Source: Sulfurimonas crateris
Lineage (GTDB): Bacteria; Campylobacterota; Campylobacteria; Campylobacterales; Sulfurimonadaceae
Length of the DNA stretch: 45,024 nucleotides
Assembly (NCBI GenBank): GCA_945883795.1
Contig: CAMCYC010000015.1
Span: forward strand, 1-45,024
Direction of reading: 5' to 3'
The notes under the pieces are model-generated. The model made no database searches. It was given only the letters and a program-made list of their open reading frames with translations, and had not been told where the DNA came from. Position numbers and translations under genes: made by a program. The stretch's first letter is position 1. Each line of letters starts with the position of its first letter. Of this stretch, positions 7,809 through 16,348 are shown one piece after another.

Positions 7809-8765
7809 TTAAACTCGAGCTTCTTCTCGACGGTTTAGATACGCCCATTTTGCATCTACTCTTTCTTGCCACTCTTTAATCAAATATTTATATTCATCTT
7901 TAAAAAGGTGTTTGAAACGACCTTGAGCTGCCATATATTCTTCTACTGGAACTATATCTTTTGGTCTGTAAGTGATATTTAATTCATGTCCATCAATAAT
8001 TTCGTATAATGGAAATACTAAAGAGTCTGTTGCTAAATCAGTGATATGCATAGTATCTTTAGGGTCAAATTTCCACTCAGTTGTACATGGAGAGATTGCA
8101 TTAATAAATACAGGTCCTTCAACTTCCATACCGTGTTGGATTTTTTTCACCATATCCTTCCATTTATTTGGAGCAACTTGTGCAGAATATGGGATTCCAT
8201 GAGCTGCCATAATGGCTACCATATCTTTTTTATTTTTCTGTTCACCATAACTTACACGACCAGCTGGAGCAGTAGTTGTACTTGAACCAATTGGTGTAGA
8301 AGATGAACGCTGTCCACCAGTATTTGCATATACTTCATTATCAAGTACAACATGCATCATATTGTGTCCCCGTTCCATACAACCAGAAATCCACTGAAAA
8401 CCAATATCATAAGAAGCACCATCACCTGCAAAAGATACAAATTTAGGATTACGGTCAGGTTGCTTTAGGCGACCTTTTGTTTTAAGTGCTTTGTACATTG
8501 ACTCAGCACCTGCGACTGCAGTTGAACCATTTTCAAAACCGATATGAATCCAAGAAGCATCCCATGAAGTATAAGGATAAACGGCAGTACAAACTTCAAG
8601 ACAACCAGTTGATGCCGAGAGAATTAAATCATCATTCGTAGCATTTAATACTTCACGAACAATGATAGAGTGTGCACAACCAGGGCAAAGAAGATTTGCA
8701 CCCTCAAAACGGTCAGCCGATGTTGAAAACTCTTTTAAGTTTTTAATTTTTTTAATTTCACTCAT
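7809..8765 (-). CDS. porB: Pyruvate:ferredoxin oxidoreductase, beta subunit
   Basis: 318 residues. This subunit binds thiamine diphosphate and the proximal [4Fe-4S] cluster of the four-subunit enzyme that converts pyruvate and CoA to acetyl-CoA, CO2 and reduced ferredoxin/flavodoxin (reversibly in reductive-TCA organisms). The TPP motif GDGASYDIGFQW is at about 114-125 with the NEVYANTGGQ segment after it. Cluster cysteines are seen at CPGC (27, 30), STGC (55) and ISPC (227). It is the last gene of the porC-D-A-B run, 10 bp after porA. Confidence 0.95.
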   Translation of the reverse strand: MSEIKKIKNLKEFSTSADRFEGANLLCPGCAHSIIVREVLNATNDDLILSASTGCLEVCTAVYPYTSWDASWIHIGFENGSTAVAGAESMYKALKTKGRLKQPDRNPKFVSFAGDGASYDIGFQWISGCMERGHNMMHVVLDNEVYANTGGQRSSSTPIGSSTTTAPAGRVSYGEQKNKKDMVAIMAAHGIPYSAQVAPNKWKDMVKKIQHGMEVEGPVFINAISPCTTEWKFDPKDTMHITDLATDSLVFPLYEIIDGHELNITYRPKDIVPVEEYMAAQGRFKHLFKDEYKYLIKEWQERVDAKWAYLNRREEARV

Positions 8766-8775
8766 GGTTTTCTCC

Positions 8776-9999
8776 TTATAAAAATGCTAGTTTCGGTCCA
8801 CGAACACCGATAAACTGCTGTAATTGTGTTGTTACTTTACCAGCATCAACATTTGCCTGAAGCTCTTTATAAATATTAACTAAGTGTGCTTTTGTTAAAT
8901 CACGACCACCTAATCCATAGATAAAACCACTAAGCATTGGTCTTGCTTGAGTATTAAATAATGCCCCTGCAGTTTCATTAAATAACATACCTGGTGCGCC
9001 ATTTGGAGATGAACGGTCTAGTGTAGCTATCGCTTTTACATTTTTAAGAGCTTCTGCAATTTCAAAGAATGGGAATGGACGGATAACACGAAGTCCAACT
9101 ACACCAGCTTTAATCCCTTTTGCTCTCATTTCAGTTGCAACTTCTCTAGATGTTTCAACAGAAGTTCCCATACAAATAACACACACATCTGCATCATCCA
9201 TATCGTATGATTCAACTATATTATATTTACGGCCTGAAAGTTTTTCAAAATCATCAAAAGCAGTTTGAATTTTTGGTAGAACTTTTGTCATAAGGTCATT
9301 ATGTTGACGAGCTTTATGCTCAAAGTGCCAATCTTCTTCAGTTTGTACACCATGTGTTACAGGATGTTCAAAATCCAACATGTCATTCATTGGTTTAAAA
9401 TCGCCAACAAAACCATAAGCAACATCATCGCTTAAAGTATGTACACCTTGAGCAGTATGAGAAGTCATGAATCCATCCTGATGAACCATACATGGAAGTC
9501 TAACACCATGGTCTTCAGAAACTTTAAATGCTATAAAGTTTAGGTCATAAGCATCTTGAGGGCAATAAGCATCAAGTTGAATCCAACCGCTATCACGACC
9601 TAAATACATGTCAGAGTGGTCACCATTTACATTTAATGGAGCAGCTAATGCACGGTTAACAACATTTAAAACAATTGGTAATCTCATACCAGAAGCTTGG
9701 TAAAGTGTCTCAACCATCAGTGCATAACCTTGAGAAGATGTCGCAGTAGCAACACGACCACCCGCAGCAGCAGCACCGATACATCCGCTCATAGCAGCAT
9801 GCTCAGATTCAACCATTACAAATTCACCCTCGACATAATTGTCTGCTTTGAACTTCCCATACCCTTCAACAATTGGAGTTGACGGTGTAATTGGATAAGC
9901 AGCAACAACATCTATCTGACATTGTCTTAAAGCTTGTGCTGCTGCAAAGTTTCCATCCCAAACTTCAATATCTTTTAATTCCATTTTATCAAATGCCAT
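8776..9999 (-). CDS. porA: Pyruvate:ferredoxin oxidoreductase, alpha subunit
   Basis: 407 residues from the chosen start. It supplies the pyrimidine-binding and substrate-side domains: YPITPSTPIVEG near the N-terminus and FVMVESEHAAMSGCIGAAAA with the conserved glutamate that activates TPP. The ATG at 9997-9999 has AAGGA about 8 bases upstream and overlaps the porD stop in TAATG; a frame extension to 10029 has no site and would overlap porD. Acts with PorB, PorC and PorD in the cytoplasm. The gene order C-D-A-B matches the Helicobacter-type enzyme, which is known there to use flavodoxin. Confidence 0.95.
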   Translation of the reverse strand: MAFDKMELKDIEVWDGNFAAAQALRQCQIDVVAAYPITPSTPIVEGYGKFKADNYVEGEFVMVESEHAAMSGCIGAAAAGGRVATATSSQGYALMVETLYQASGMRLPIVLNVVNRALAAPLNVNGDHSDMYLGRDSGWIQLDAYCPQDAYDLNFIAFKVSEDHGVRLPCMVHQDGFMTSHTAQGVHTLSDDVAYGFVGDFKPMNDMLDFEHPVTHGVQTEEDWHFEHKARQHNDLMTKVLPKIQTAFDDFEKLSGRKYNIVESYDMDDADVCVICMGTSVETSREVATEMRAKGIKAGVVGLRVIRPFPFFEIAEALKNVKAIATLDRSSPNGAPGMLFNETAGALFNTQARPMLSGFIYGLGGRDLTKAHLVNIYKELQANVDAGKVTTQLQQFIGVRGPKLAFL

Positions 10000-10394
10000 T
10001 ATTTTTCCTTCGCTTGTTTTGCAGGCCATTTTGCTAACTCTGCTTCTTCATCTGCTTGTTCTGGGAACATCAGTAACGATTTAGGATTTGTAGGACAAAC
10101 CTCAACACAAATACCACAACCTTTACAGTGGTCCATATCTATACCTATCATTTTTTTATCTCTTGATATAATCGAAATATCTGGACAATATATCCAACAA
10201 AATTGACAATCAATACAAAAATCTTTACTAAATATTGGCTTCTCAATTCTCCAATCAGATACACTCGCTGAAAAAGAACTATTTTGCGAATATGCACGAT
10301 TTTCTTGAATTGTTCCTGCTATATCATCTATTTTGCCATCAAATGTACGAAGCATAGCTCCGATTTCAAATTCGTCCCAACCTGTTTTTGCCAT
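9999..10394 (-). CDS. porD: Pyruvate:ferredoxin oxidoreductase, delta (ferredoxin) subunit
   Basis: 131 residues. Two [4Fe-4S] ferredoxin motifs are complete: CIDCQFCWIYCP (cysteines about 60, 63, 66, 70) and CKGCGICVEVCP (90, 93, 96, 100). A 50-residue N-terminal extension and a lysine-rich tail flank the 8-iron domain. It passes electrons from the PorB cluster to soluble ferredoxin or flavodoxin. The stop codon overlaps the porA start by one base, and porC lies 10 bp upstream, so the operon is tightly coupled. Confidence 0.95.
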   Translation of the reverse strand: MAKTGWDEFEIGAMLRTFDGKIDDIAGTIQENRAYSQNSSFSASVSDWRIEKPIFSKDFCIDCQFCWIYCPDISIISRDKKMIGIDMDHCKGCGICVEVCPTNPKSLLMFPEQADEEAELAKWPAKQAKEK

Positions 10395-10404
10395 AATCAG
10401 TTCC

Positions 10405-10962
10405 TTATTTTACTTCATCATATGCGCGCTGAATAGCGATCATGTTTGCATCAATGATTTTTTGTGGTAATTTACCAAGAATTCTCACCATACTTTCTTT
10501 GAAGAACTCTATGTCATACATACCAGAAATCTTCATAAACGCACCAAGCATTGGCGTATTTGGAATAGGTTTACCTATTGTCTCTTGCGCAATTTTGATA
10601 CAATCAACTGTGTATACTTCTTTACCCTCAAGTTTTGGTTGAGAAGCAATAAGCTCATCAGTAGTCATATGAGTAGTAATAATATACTTTGTATTCTCTT
10701 TAGCATTCACAGTAACATCTGATGTATACACTAATGCAGGGTCAATAACAAACACAAAATCCGGTTGCATATATTTTTCGTGGTTCATAATGACTTTATC
10801 ATCAACACGGTTATAAGCTGTCATAGCAGCTCCACGCTTTGCAGACCCGTAAAATGCAAATGCTTGCACATGTTTACCGGTTGTAGAAATTACATCAGCC
10901 AAACCTTTTGCACCTGTTACAGCACCTTGTCCAGCACGACTATGCCATCTGAGTTCTAGCAT
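10405..10962 (-). CDS. porC: Pyruvate:ferredoxin oxidoreductase, gamma subunit
   Basis: 185 residues with the family start LRWHSRAGQGAVTGAKGLAD, then AFAFYGSAKRGAAMTAYNRV. The gamma domain helps CoA binding in these enzymes. It is first in the porCDAB run and has a strong AAGGAG site just upstream of the ATG. The 130-bp spacer to the HAD gene (10963-11092) is very AT-rich and carries a TATACAAAAT-like stretch upstream of the Shine-Dalgarno that could be the operon -10 box. The H. pylori literature calls this subunit PorC; other schemes call it PorG. Confidence 0.94.
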   Translation of the reverse strand: MLELRWHSRAGQGAVTGAKGLADVISTTGKHVQAFAFYGSAKRGAAMTAYNRVDDKVIMNHEKYMQPDFVFVIDPALVYTSDVTVNAKENTKYIITTHMTTDELIASQPKLEGKEVYTVDCIKIAQETIGKPIPNTPMLGAFMKISGMYDIEFFKESMVRILGKLPQKIIDANMIAIQRAYDEVK

Positions 10963-11092
10963 AAATTCTCCTTAAGTTTTTTCAAGAAATTTTGTATATT
11001 TTCTATAAATTGTAATATTCTGTATTTTAGGCAACTTGCTCTTAAATATAGCTTCATAGATTAATTCTTGCATATTAACTAAGCACATTGTG

Positions 11093-11731
11093 TTATATTT
11101 TCCTATTTTTTAAAAAATTCACTGCTTCAAGAACATCATTAAAAATCATATTTGTATGTTTTTTGAGAGTTTCATAATCATCATATCCACTCAAAACACC
11201 AATCGAATTAACGCCTGCATTCTCTGCACAAATAATATCAAGTTTTGTATCGCCAATCATCCAAATATCTTTTGTTGTATCTCCCAAAATTTCTATTGCT
11301 TTTAATATTGGCTCTGCATGTGGTTTTGGATTCACAACATCTTCACGACCTATCAATACTTTAAAATAATGCATCAACTCAAAATATTCCATCAAAATTG
11401 TAGAATACTCTGCTGTTTTTGTTGTAACTATCCCTAAAATTGCAAATTCACTTGCTTTTTCAATCGCCTCTCGTGCATAATCAAGTAAAAGCGTTTTTTG
11501 TGTAGATATTTTTCTATAATGTTCTTTATAAGTTGCTACAAAATCCCATTTTTGAGATTCACTCACTCCCAACCTCTCAAACATAACATCAAGTGGATAT
11601 CCTATAAGTGCCTTAATATTTTCATCACTTGCATGGATAACTTGATGTATATCAAAAGTGTGATGAAAAGATTCTAAAATAGCCTCAGTTGAATCTATAA
11701 TTGTTCCGTCTAAATCAAATAAAATAATCAT
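11093..11731 (-). CDS. HAD-superfamily hydrolase, phosphoglycolate phosphatase-like
   Basis: 212 residues from the ATG at 11729-11731. Motif I is FDLDGTIIDST at the N-terminus, motif II is the threonine of GIVTTK, motif III is the lysine in VNPKPHAEP, and motif IV is WMIGDTKLDIICAENAG, so all catalytic groups are present. A helical cap follows motif I. This is a Gph/pyrophosphatase PpaX-type HAD enzyme, probably acting on a small phosphate ester such as 2-phosphoglycolate; exact substrate unknown. The start overlaps the stop of the upstream binding-protein gene as TAATG. A longer frame to 11764 would begin inside that gene without a ribosome site. Confidence 0.85.
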   Translation of the reverse strand: MIILFDLDGTIIDSTEAILESFHHTFDIHQVIHASDENIKALIGYPLDVMFERLGVSESQKWDFVATYKEHYRKISTQKTLLLDYAREAIEKASEFAILGIVTTKTAEYSTILMEYFELMHYFKVLIGREDVVNPKPHAEPILKAIEILGDTTKDIWMIGDTKLDIICAENAGVNSIGVLSGYDDYETLKKHTNMIFNDVLEAVNFLKNRKI

Positions 11732-13230
11732 TACTCTTTTTCCCATTTTGTATAGTTGTGCCAAATTCCACTCAAACTTGGTTCGATATTTTTAATATTT
11801 TTATTGACCACTGTAATAGAATTTGGAATATATAAAAATAGATACGGGTTATCATCTGTTATCGTTTTGAACATACTTTGCCACATGACAGATAATTTTT
11901 CTCTATCTATAATACTTTGAGATTCCTCTATCTCTTTATTTATTTGAGGATTGTTATATCCTATAAGATTAAAACTTCCCTGTTTATCACTATCTGTGTG
12001 CCAAAATTGGTATGGGTCTGGAGTGGATGAAAGACCCCAACCAAGAAGTACACTATCAAACTTATGGGGAAAAACTACCATATTTAAAAATGCTTGCCAC
12101 TCCATCACTCGGAGTTTCACAATCACTCCAGCTTTTTGAAGTTGATGTTGTAAAATTTGAGCTGCGTAAGGTCGTACAGGACTAGAGTTTGAGGTCACTA
12201 TCTCAAATGAAAAAGGGTTCTTTTCATCGTATCCCGCATCTTTTAAAAGCTTTTTTGCTTCTTGAATATTTTGCATTGGAGCTTTGACATCAGAATTAAA
12301 TGCTTTTGTACGAGGCAAAAATGGACCTGTGCAAACTTTGGCATGTTTGAAAAATAAAATTTTTACAAGTTCATCTCTATCAATTGCTAACGAAAGAGCT
12401 TCTCTTATTTTTCGATTTTTAAATTTTTCTAAGCGTAAATTAAAGCCTAAATAGGTGTAAGAGTGTGTAATATCTTCATATATATTAAACTTATCAAAAA
12501 AATCTTGATTTAATTGCCTTTCATACTGAATTGGTTCAATTGAATCAATATCCAACTCTCCAGATTTAAGCATCAAAAACCGTGTCATGGGGTCTGCTAT
12601 CACATGAAAAGAGATTTTGTCTATTTTTGGTCTGCCATCAAAATAATCGTCATTTGCGACTAAGACGATATTTTTCGAGTATTCGAGTTGAAAAAGCTTA
12701 TACGCACCTGTTCCTATTGGATTTGTATTAAAAGAGGAGTTCATTAAATTGGATTCATCTTTTAAAATATGCTCAGGTAAAATCCCCATCATCCAATTCT
12801 CTAACGCTAAAAAATAAGGCTTTTTATAAATCACTTTGAGTGTCAAATTATCAATTATTTCAACACTTTTGACAAACCGAAAATTTGCACTGTATGGCGA
12901 AGATACTTTATCTGATATTAAAACTTGATAAGTGAATAAAACATCTTTTGCACTCAACTCTTCTCCATCATGCCATTTCACATGAGGATGAAGTTTAAAT
13001 ACCAGAGTTGTGTTATTTTCAAAATAAAAATCCTGTGCCAAATCCCCTATAATTGTAGATGAATCTTTATCATATTTTACAAGTCCATTAAATAAAAAAC
13101 CTGCTATTTCAGAGGAACTCGAATCGGTTGCAAGTAATGGGTTCAGTCTTGATGGATTGGCAGAAGTTGCCAAATGCAAAGTGGAGGCGTAAAGTTGAAA
13201 AGAGAAAATTAAAAAAAATATATAACGCAT
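11731..13230 (-). CDS. Family 5 extracellular solute-binding protein (peptide/nickel type)
   Basis: 499 residues, typical for DppA/OppA-type binding proteins. A signal peptide (MRYIFFLIFSFQLYAS) leads into LHLATSANPSRLNPLLATDS, the family N-terminus. Typical blocks follow: DLAQDFYFENNTTLVFKLHP, VKWHDGEELSAKDVLFTYQ, NPIGTGAYKL and REALSLAIDRDELVK. It should bind a peptide or another small ligand in the periplasm for an ABC importer, but no permease or ATPase gene lies next to it, so partners must be elsewhere. AAGGA lies 9 bases before the ATG. It is coupled to the HAD gene by TAATG. Confidence 0.88.
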   Translation of the reverse strand: MRYIFFLIFSFQLYASTLHLATSANPSRLNPLLATDSSSSEIAGFLFNGLVKYDKDSSTIIGDLAQDFYFENNTTLVFKLHPHVKWHDGEELSAKDVLFTYQVLISDKVSSPYSANFRFVKSVEIIDNLTLKVIYKKPYFLALENWMMGILPEHILKDESNLMNSSFNTNPIGTGAYKLFQLEYSKNIVLVANDDYFDGRPKIDKISFHVIADPMTRFLMLKSGELDIDSIEPIQYERQLNQDFFDKFNIYEDITHSYTYLGFNLRLEKFKNRKIREALSLAIDRDELVKILFFKHAKVCTGPFLPRTKAFNSDVKAPMQNIQEAKKLLKDAGYDEKNPFSFEIVTSNSSPVRPYAAQILQHQLQKAGVIVKLRVMEWQAFLNMVVFPHKFDSVLLGWGLSSTPDPYQFWHTDSDKQGSFNLIGYNNPQINKEIEESQSIIDREKLSVMWQSMFKTITDDNPYLFLYIPNSITVVNKNIKNIEPSLSGIWHNYTKWEKE

Positions 13231-13307
13231 GAAGTGTGTATCCTTTAAAGTAAAGGAAATTATATAAAAATAGACTGTTTTTTATTTGAAAGTAAAAAAA
13301 GAGATTT

Positions 13308-13332
13308 TACCAATGCTGTAAAAGCATTGATA
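13308..13332 (-). terminator. Terminator after rplM-rpsI
   Basis: CAATGCT (13311-13317) and AGCATTG (13323-13329) form a perfect stem with a 5-base loop. On the minus strand the stem extends to 11 pairs through a G-U pair and three A-U pairs. A run of seven T lies about 10 bases after it on that strand. It stands 25 bp past the rpsI stop. Confidence 0.65.
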
Positions 13333-13356
13333 AAAAGAGAGAAGAGAAAAAAAAGA

Positions 13357-13746
13357 TTAACGCTTAGAGAATTGGCGAGAACGACGAGCTTTTCTCTTAC
13401 CTGGTTTCTTACGCTCAACAGTACGAGAATCACGAGTCATCATCCCTTCTGGTTTGAGGATAGCTTTTAAATCTTTGTTAAATTTTACTAATGCACGAGA
13501 AATACCATGACGAAGTGCATCAGCTTGACCACCAAAACCACCACCAGTAGTTACTGCAACGATATTTACAGAAGTTTCTTGTTTTGTAAGAGCAAGTGGT
13601 TGTTTAACACGAAGTTTTTTCGCTTCTAGTCCACCTAACCATGCATCTAAAGAAAGACCATTTACACTCATTTCCCCATTTCCTGGAGTTAACCACACTT
13701 TTGCTATTGAAGCTTTACGACGACCTGTTGCGTATATTTTTGCCAT
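13357..13746 (-). CDS. rpsI: 30S ribosomal protein S9
   Basis: 129 residues. It starts [18 protein letters not shown] and ends [18 protein letters not shown], the conserved basic tail whose terminal arginine reaches the P-site tRNA. Length and motifs are normal. It follows rplM by 10 bp, the universal rplM-rpsI pair, and is followed by a hairpin terminator. Confidence 0.98.
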   Translation of the reverse strand: MAKIYATGRRKASIAKVWLTPGNGEMSVNGLSLDAWLGGLEAKKLRVKQPLALTKQETSVNIVAVTTGGGFGGQADALRHGISRALVKFNKDLKAILKPEGMMTRDSRTVERKKPGKRKARRSRQFSKR

Positions 13747-13756
13747 ATGTCAATCC

Positions 13757-14179
13757 TTACTTAGCAAGTTGTGCAGTGTGAGGATGCTCTGCACCTGCAT
13801 AAATTTTTAATTTTTTAATCATTTTAGCACCAAGCTTAGTTTTAGGAAGCATACCACGAGCTGCTAATCTAAAAAGTTTTTCAGGGTTTTTCGCTAAAAG
13901 TTCAGTCATTTTGATACTTTTTGTACTACCAAAGTAACCAGAATATGAAAAATACTCTTTACCTGCTATTTTACCAAGACCATTTAATTTTGCCTTAGTT
14001 GCATTAACGATAACAACATAGTCACCACAGTCAATGTTTGGAGTGTAACACACTTTGTTTTTACCACGAAGAATAGTTGCTACTTCTGTAATAATACGAC
14101 CAAATGTTTTACCCTCAGCGTCAATCAAAACCCATTTTTGATCAATTTGTTCAGAAGTTGCAATTTTAGTAAATTTCAT
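13757..14179 (-). CDS. rplM: 50S ribosomal protein L13
   Basis: 140 residues. Recognisable segments are QKWVLIDAEGKTFGRIITEV, LRGKNKVCYTPNIDCGDYVV, RAARGMLPKTKLG and YAGAEHPHTAQ. L13 is an early 23S rRNA-binding assembly protein. Its leader (14180-14250) contains an 8-bp hairpin and a possible -10 TATACT on the minus strand, a usual place for autoregulation of this operon. Confidence 0.98.
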   Translation of the reverse strand: MKFTKIATSEQIDQKWVLIDAEGKTFGRIITEVATILRGKNKVCYTPNIDCGDYVVIVNATKAKLNGLGKIAGKEYFSYSGYFGSTKSIKMTELLAKNPEKLFRLAARGMLPKTKLGAKMIKKLKIYAGAEHPHTAQLAK

Positions 14180-14202
14180 TCTTGAACCTTTATCTTGAGA
14201 TG

Positions 14203-14231
14203 AAACAAAGTAGTTCTAACCTGCTTTGTTT
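14203..14231 (-). promoter_or_regulatory. Leader hairpin of rplM-rpsI
   Basis: AAACAAAG (14203-14210) pairs perfectly with CTTTGTTT (14224-14231) around a 13-base loop, about 24 bp before the rplM start. A minus-strand TATACT-like -10 box lies just upstream, so the hairpin would be in the 5' leader. Control by L13 is an inference from what is known of this operon in other bacteria. Confidence 0.4.
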
Positions 14232-14314
14232 GAGTGGCGAAAGTATATCGGTACAACCTTATAAAGAACTGAATTTATGTTTTATTTAAGGTTTATCCCT
14301 CACAATTATTTCGA

Positions 14315-14351
14315 TATAATTGCACACAAATTTGCAATAGTTTTTATTGCA
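14315..14351 (+). promoter_or_regulatory. der promoter (-10) and leader hairpin
   Basis: TATAAT stands at 14315-14320. Just past the likely transcription start, TGCAATA (14333-14339) and TATTGCA (14345-14351) form a perfect 7-bp stem with a 5-base loop. ATTGCACAC occurs both before and after the hairpin as a direct repeat. The der start codon is at 14386. Confidence 0.5.
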
Positions 14352-14385
14352 CACTTATCTGCATTCAAATACAAGGTTCTACAAT

Positions 14386-15870
14386 ATGAAAAAAATCGCC
14401 ATAATAGGTCGCCCAAATGTTGGTAAAAGTTCTCTCTTTAACCGTTTAGTCAAAAAAAGAGATGCTATCACATCTGATGTGGCAGGAACAACAAGAGATA
14501 TAAAAAGGAGAAATGTTCTCATTAGAGATAAACGAGCAGAACTTCTTGATACAGGTGGGCTTGACCAAGGCTCAGAACTCTTTGACAAAATCAAAGAAAT
14601 GTCACTCAAAACTGCACATAAAGCGGACATTGTACTTTTCATGGTAGATGGAAAAGGTCTTCCAGAAGATGAGGATAAAAAACTTTTTTACGAACTTCAA
14701 TCACTTGGAAAAGATATTGCGCTTGTAGTCAATAAAATTGATAATGATAAAATGAATGAACAACTTTGGGAATTTTATGAATTTGGGACAGATGCTATTT
14801 TTGGAATTTCAGTTTCTCACAATAGAAATACAGTAGAACTTTTGGATTGGCTCTACAGTAAAATTCCTGAGAGTGATATCGTTAAAGAGGAAGAGGAAAA
14901 TTCAGAAGATGAAATGGAATCTCATGAAGAAGATATGAATGATGATGAGTTCTTTTCACAATATGAACATGACGAAGAGGATGATGGTTTTATCTACACA
15001 GATGAAGATGAAGAAGAGATAGAAGACAACTCCATATTTTCTCAAAATGACATGATGAAAGAGTTTGATGAAAATGATGCAAACCATATTAAAATTGCAA
15101 TTATTGGAAGAACAAATGTTGGAAAAAGTTCACTTTTAAATGCACTTTTAGGCGAAGAACGCTCTGTTGTAAGTAGTGTTGCAGGAACAACAATTGACCC
15201 AATTGATGAAACTATCGAGTACAAAGGCAAACAACTCACTTTTGTTGATACTGCTGGTCTTCGTCGTCGTGGTAAAATTGTGGGGATTGAAAAATTTGCT
15301 CTCATGAGAACAACAGAGATGCTTGAAAATGCAAATATGGCACTTGTTGTTTTGGATGCTAGTGAACCATTTTTGGATTTGGATGAAAAAATAGCAGGAC
15401 TTGTAGATAGTAATAGACTTGCATGTATTATAGTTTTGAATAAATGGGATATATCAAACAGAGAAGAGTATGATAAAACTGTTAGAGAGATTCGTGATAG
15501 ATTTAAATTTTTAGCATATGCACCTATTATTACGCTTTCGGCAAAATCACACCAAAGAGTAGATAAACTCCATGACATGATTTTAGAGATAAATGAAAAC
15601 TATTCTCAAAGAATCACAACATCTCAGCTCAATGAAGTTCTCGGTCAAGCATTAAGAAGACATCAGCTTCCAAGTATGCATGGACAAGTTATCCGTATTT
15701 ACTATGCAACACAATATGAAACAAGACCACCAAAAATAGCAATTATCATGAATAAACCAAAAGGTCTTCACTTTACTTATAGAAGATATTTGACAAATAA
15801 ACTCAGAGAAGCTTTTAATTTTACAGGAACACCAGTTTTATTTAAAGCGAAGAAAAAAGGGGAAAAGTAA
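14386..15870 (+). CDS. der: Ribosome biogenesis GTPase Der (EngA)
   Basis: 494 residues with two tandem G domains and a C-terminal KH-like domain. G1 motifs are GRPNVGKS (8-15) and GRTNVGKS (241-248); NKID (116-119) and NKWD give the base-specific motifs; DTGGL and DTAGL are the G3 motifs. Der helps mature the 50S subunit. Between the G domains, residues 167-230 are a strongly acidic linker, far longer than in E. coli. I chose the ATG at 14386 because the protein then starts MKKIAIIGRPNVGKSS; a TTG at 14347 in frame lies inside a leader hairpin. The stop codon is inside a bidirectional terminator shared with hemJ. Confidence 0.97.
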   Translation: MKKIAIIGRPNVGKSSLFNRLVKKRDAITSDVAGTTRDIKRRNVLIRDKRAELLDTGGLDQGSELFDKIKEMSLKTAHKADIVLFMVDGKGLPEDEDKKLFYELQSLGKDIALVVNKIDNDKMNEQLWEFYEFGTDAIFGISVSHNRNTVELLDWLYSKIPESDIVKEEEENSEDEMESHEEDMNDDEFFSQYEHDEEDDGFIYTDEDEEEIEDNSIFSQNDMMKEFDENDANHIKIAIIGRTNVGKSSLLNALLGEERSVVSSVAGTTIDPIDETIEYKGKQLTFVDTAGLRRRGKIVGIEKFALMRTTEMLENANMALVVLDASEPFLDLDEKIAGLVDSNRLACIIVLNKWDISNREEYDKTVREIRDRFKFLAYAPIITLSAKSHQRVDKLHDMILEINENYSQRITTSQLNEVLGQALRRHQLPSMHGQVIRIYYATQYETRPPKIAIIMNKPKGLHFTYRRYLTNKLREAFNFTGTPVLFKAKKKGEK

Positions 15871-15891
15871 AGGGAAATTTCCCTTTTACTT
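15865..15891. terminator. Bidirectional terminator between der and hemJ
   Basis: GGGAAATTTCCC (15872-15883) is a perfect palindrome. The flanks AAGTAAA (15865-15871) and TTTTACTT (15884-15891) extend the stem with a single bulged T. A-runs on one side and T-runs on the other make it work in both directions. It overlaps the stop codons of both convergent genes. Confidence 0.75.
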
Positions 15892-16336
15892 AAAATGGTC
15901 GAATAATAACCATGCCAACAATAATTAAGAGTAAAATGGTTGGAACTTCATTATAAAAACGGAAAAACTTTCCACTTTTGTTACATTTATCTTCTAACAA
16001 TTTTTTTCTTATCATGCCAAGTGAGAAAAAATATCCCATGAGAATTACTACAAAGAAGATTTTTGCATGAAGCCATCCACCAGTTTTAAGAAGATTTACT
16101 CCCCCATAATAAGAAGTTGATAAAAAAATCAATGTCACACCGCTAATCACTGTAGCCCACATCGCAGGAACACCGATATATTGGAAGAGTTTAAACTCCA
16201 TCACTTTTACAACATCAACGAACCCTTTATTTTGAGCATTTTCAGCATGATATACATAAAGTCGTGGCAAATAAAATAGCACTGCAAACCATGAAATAAA
16301 CGAGAGAACATGAAACCAAACAAGCCAATTATACAT
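15890..16336 (-). CDS. hemJ: Protoporphyrinogen IX oxidase HemJ
   Basis: 148 residues with four membrane helices. It begins MYNWLVWFHVLSFISWFAVL and continues FYLPRLYVYH, the HemJ (UPF0093) signature with the conserved histidine in the first helix. KLFQYIGVPAMW and GGWLHAKIFFVVILMGYFF hold the other conserved positions, including a histidine and lysine. HemJ oxidises protoporphyrinogen IX in haem synthesis in bacteria that lack HemG and HemY. hemB, another haem gene, is in the same window. It lies 12 bp downstream of an outer-membrane protein gene on the same strand. Confidence 0.92.
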   Translation of the reverse strand: MYNWLVWFHVLSFISWFAVLFYLPRLYVYHAENAQNKGFVDVVKVMEFKLFQYIGVPAMWATVISGVTLIFLSTSYYGGVNLLKTGGWLHAKIFFVVILMGYFFSLGMIRKKLLEDKCNKSGKFFRFYNEVPTILLLIIVGMVIIRPF

Positions 16337-16348
16337 TATTACTTTCCT

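Noticed and set aside
15042-15578. 178-codon minus-strand frame within der
   Set aside because: It is antisense to the second G domain of Der, whose conserved motifs fix the coding frame.
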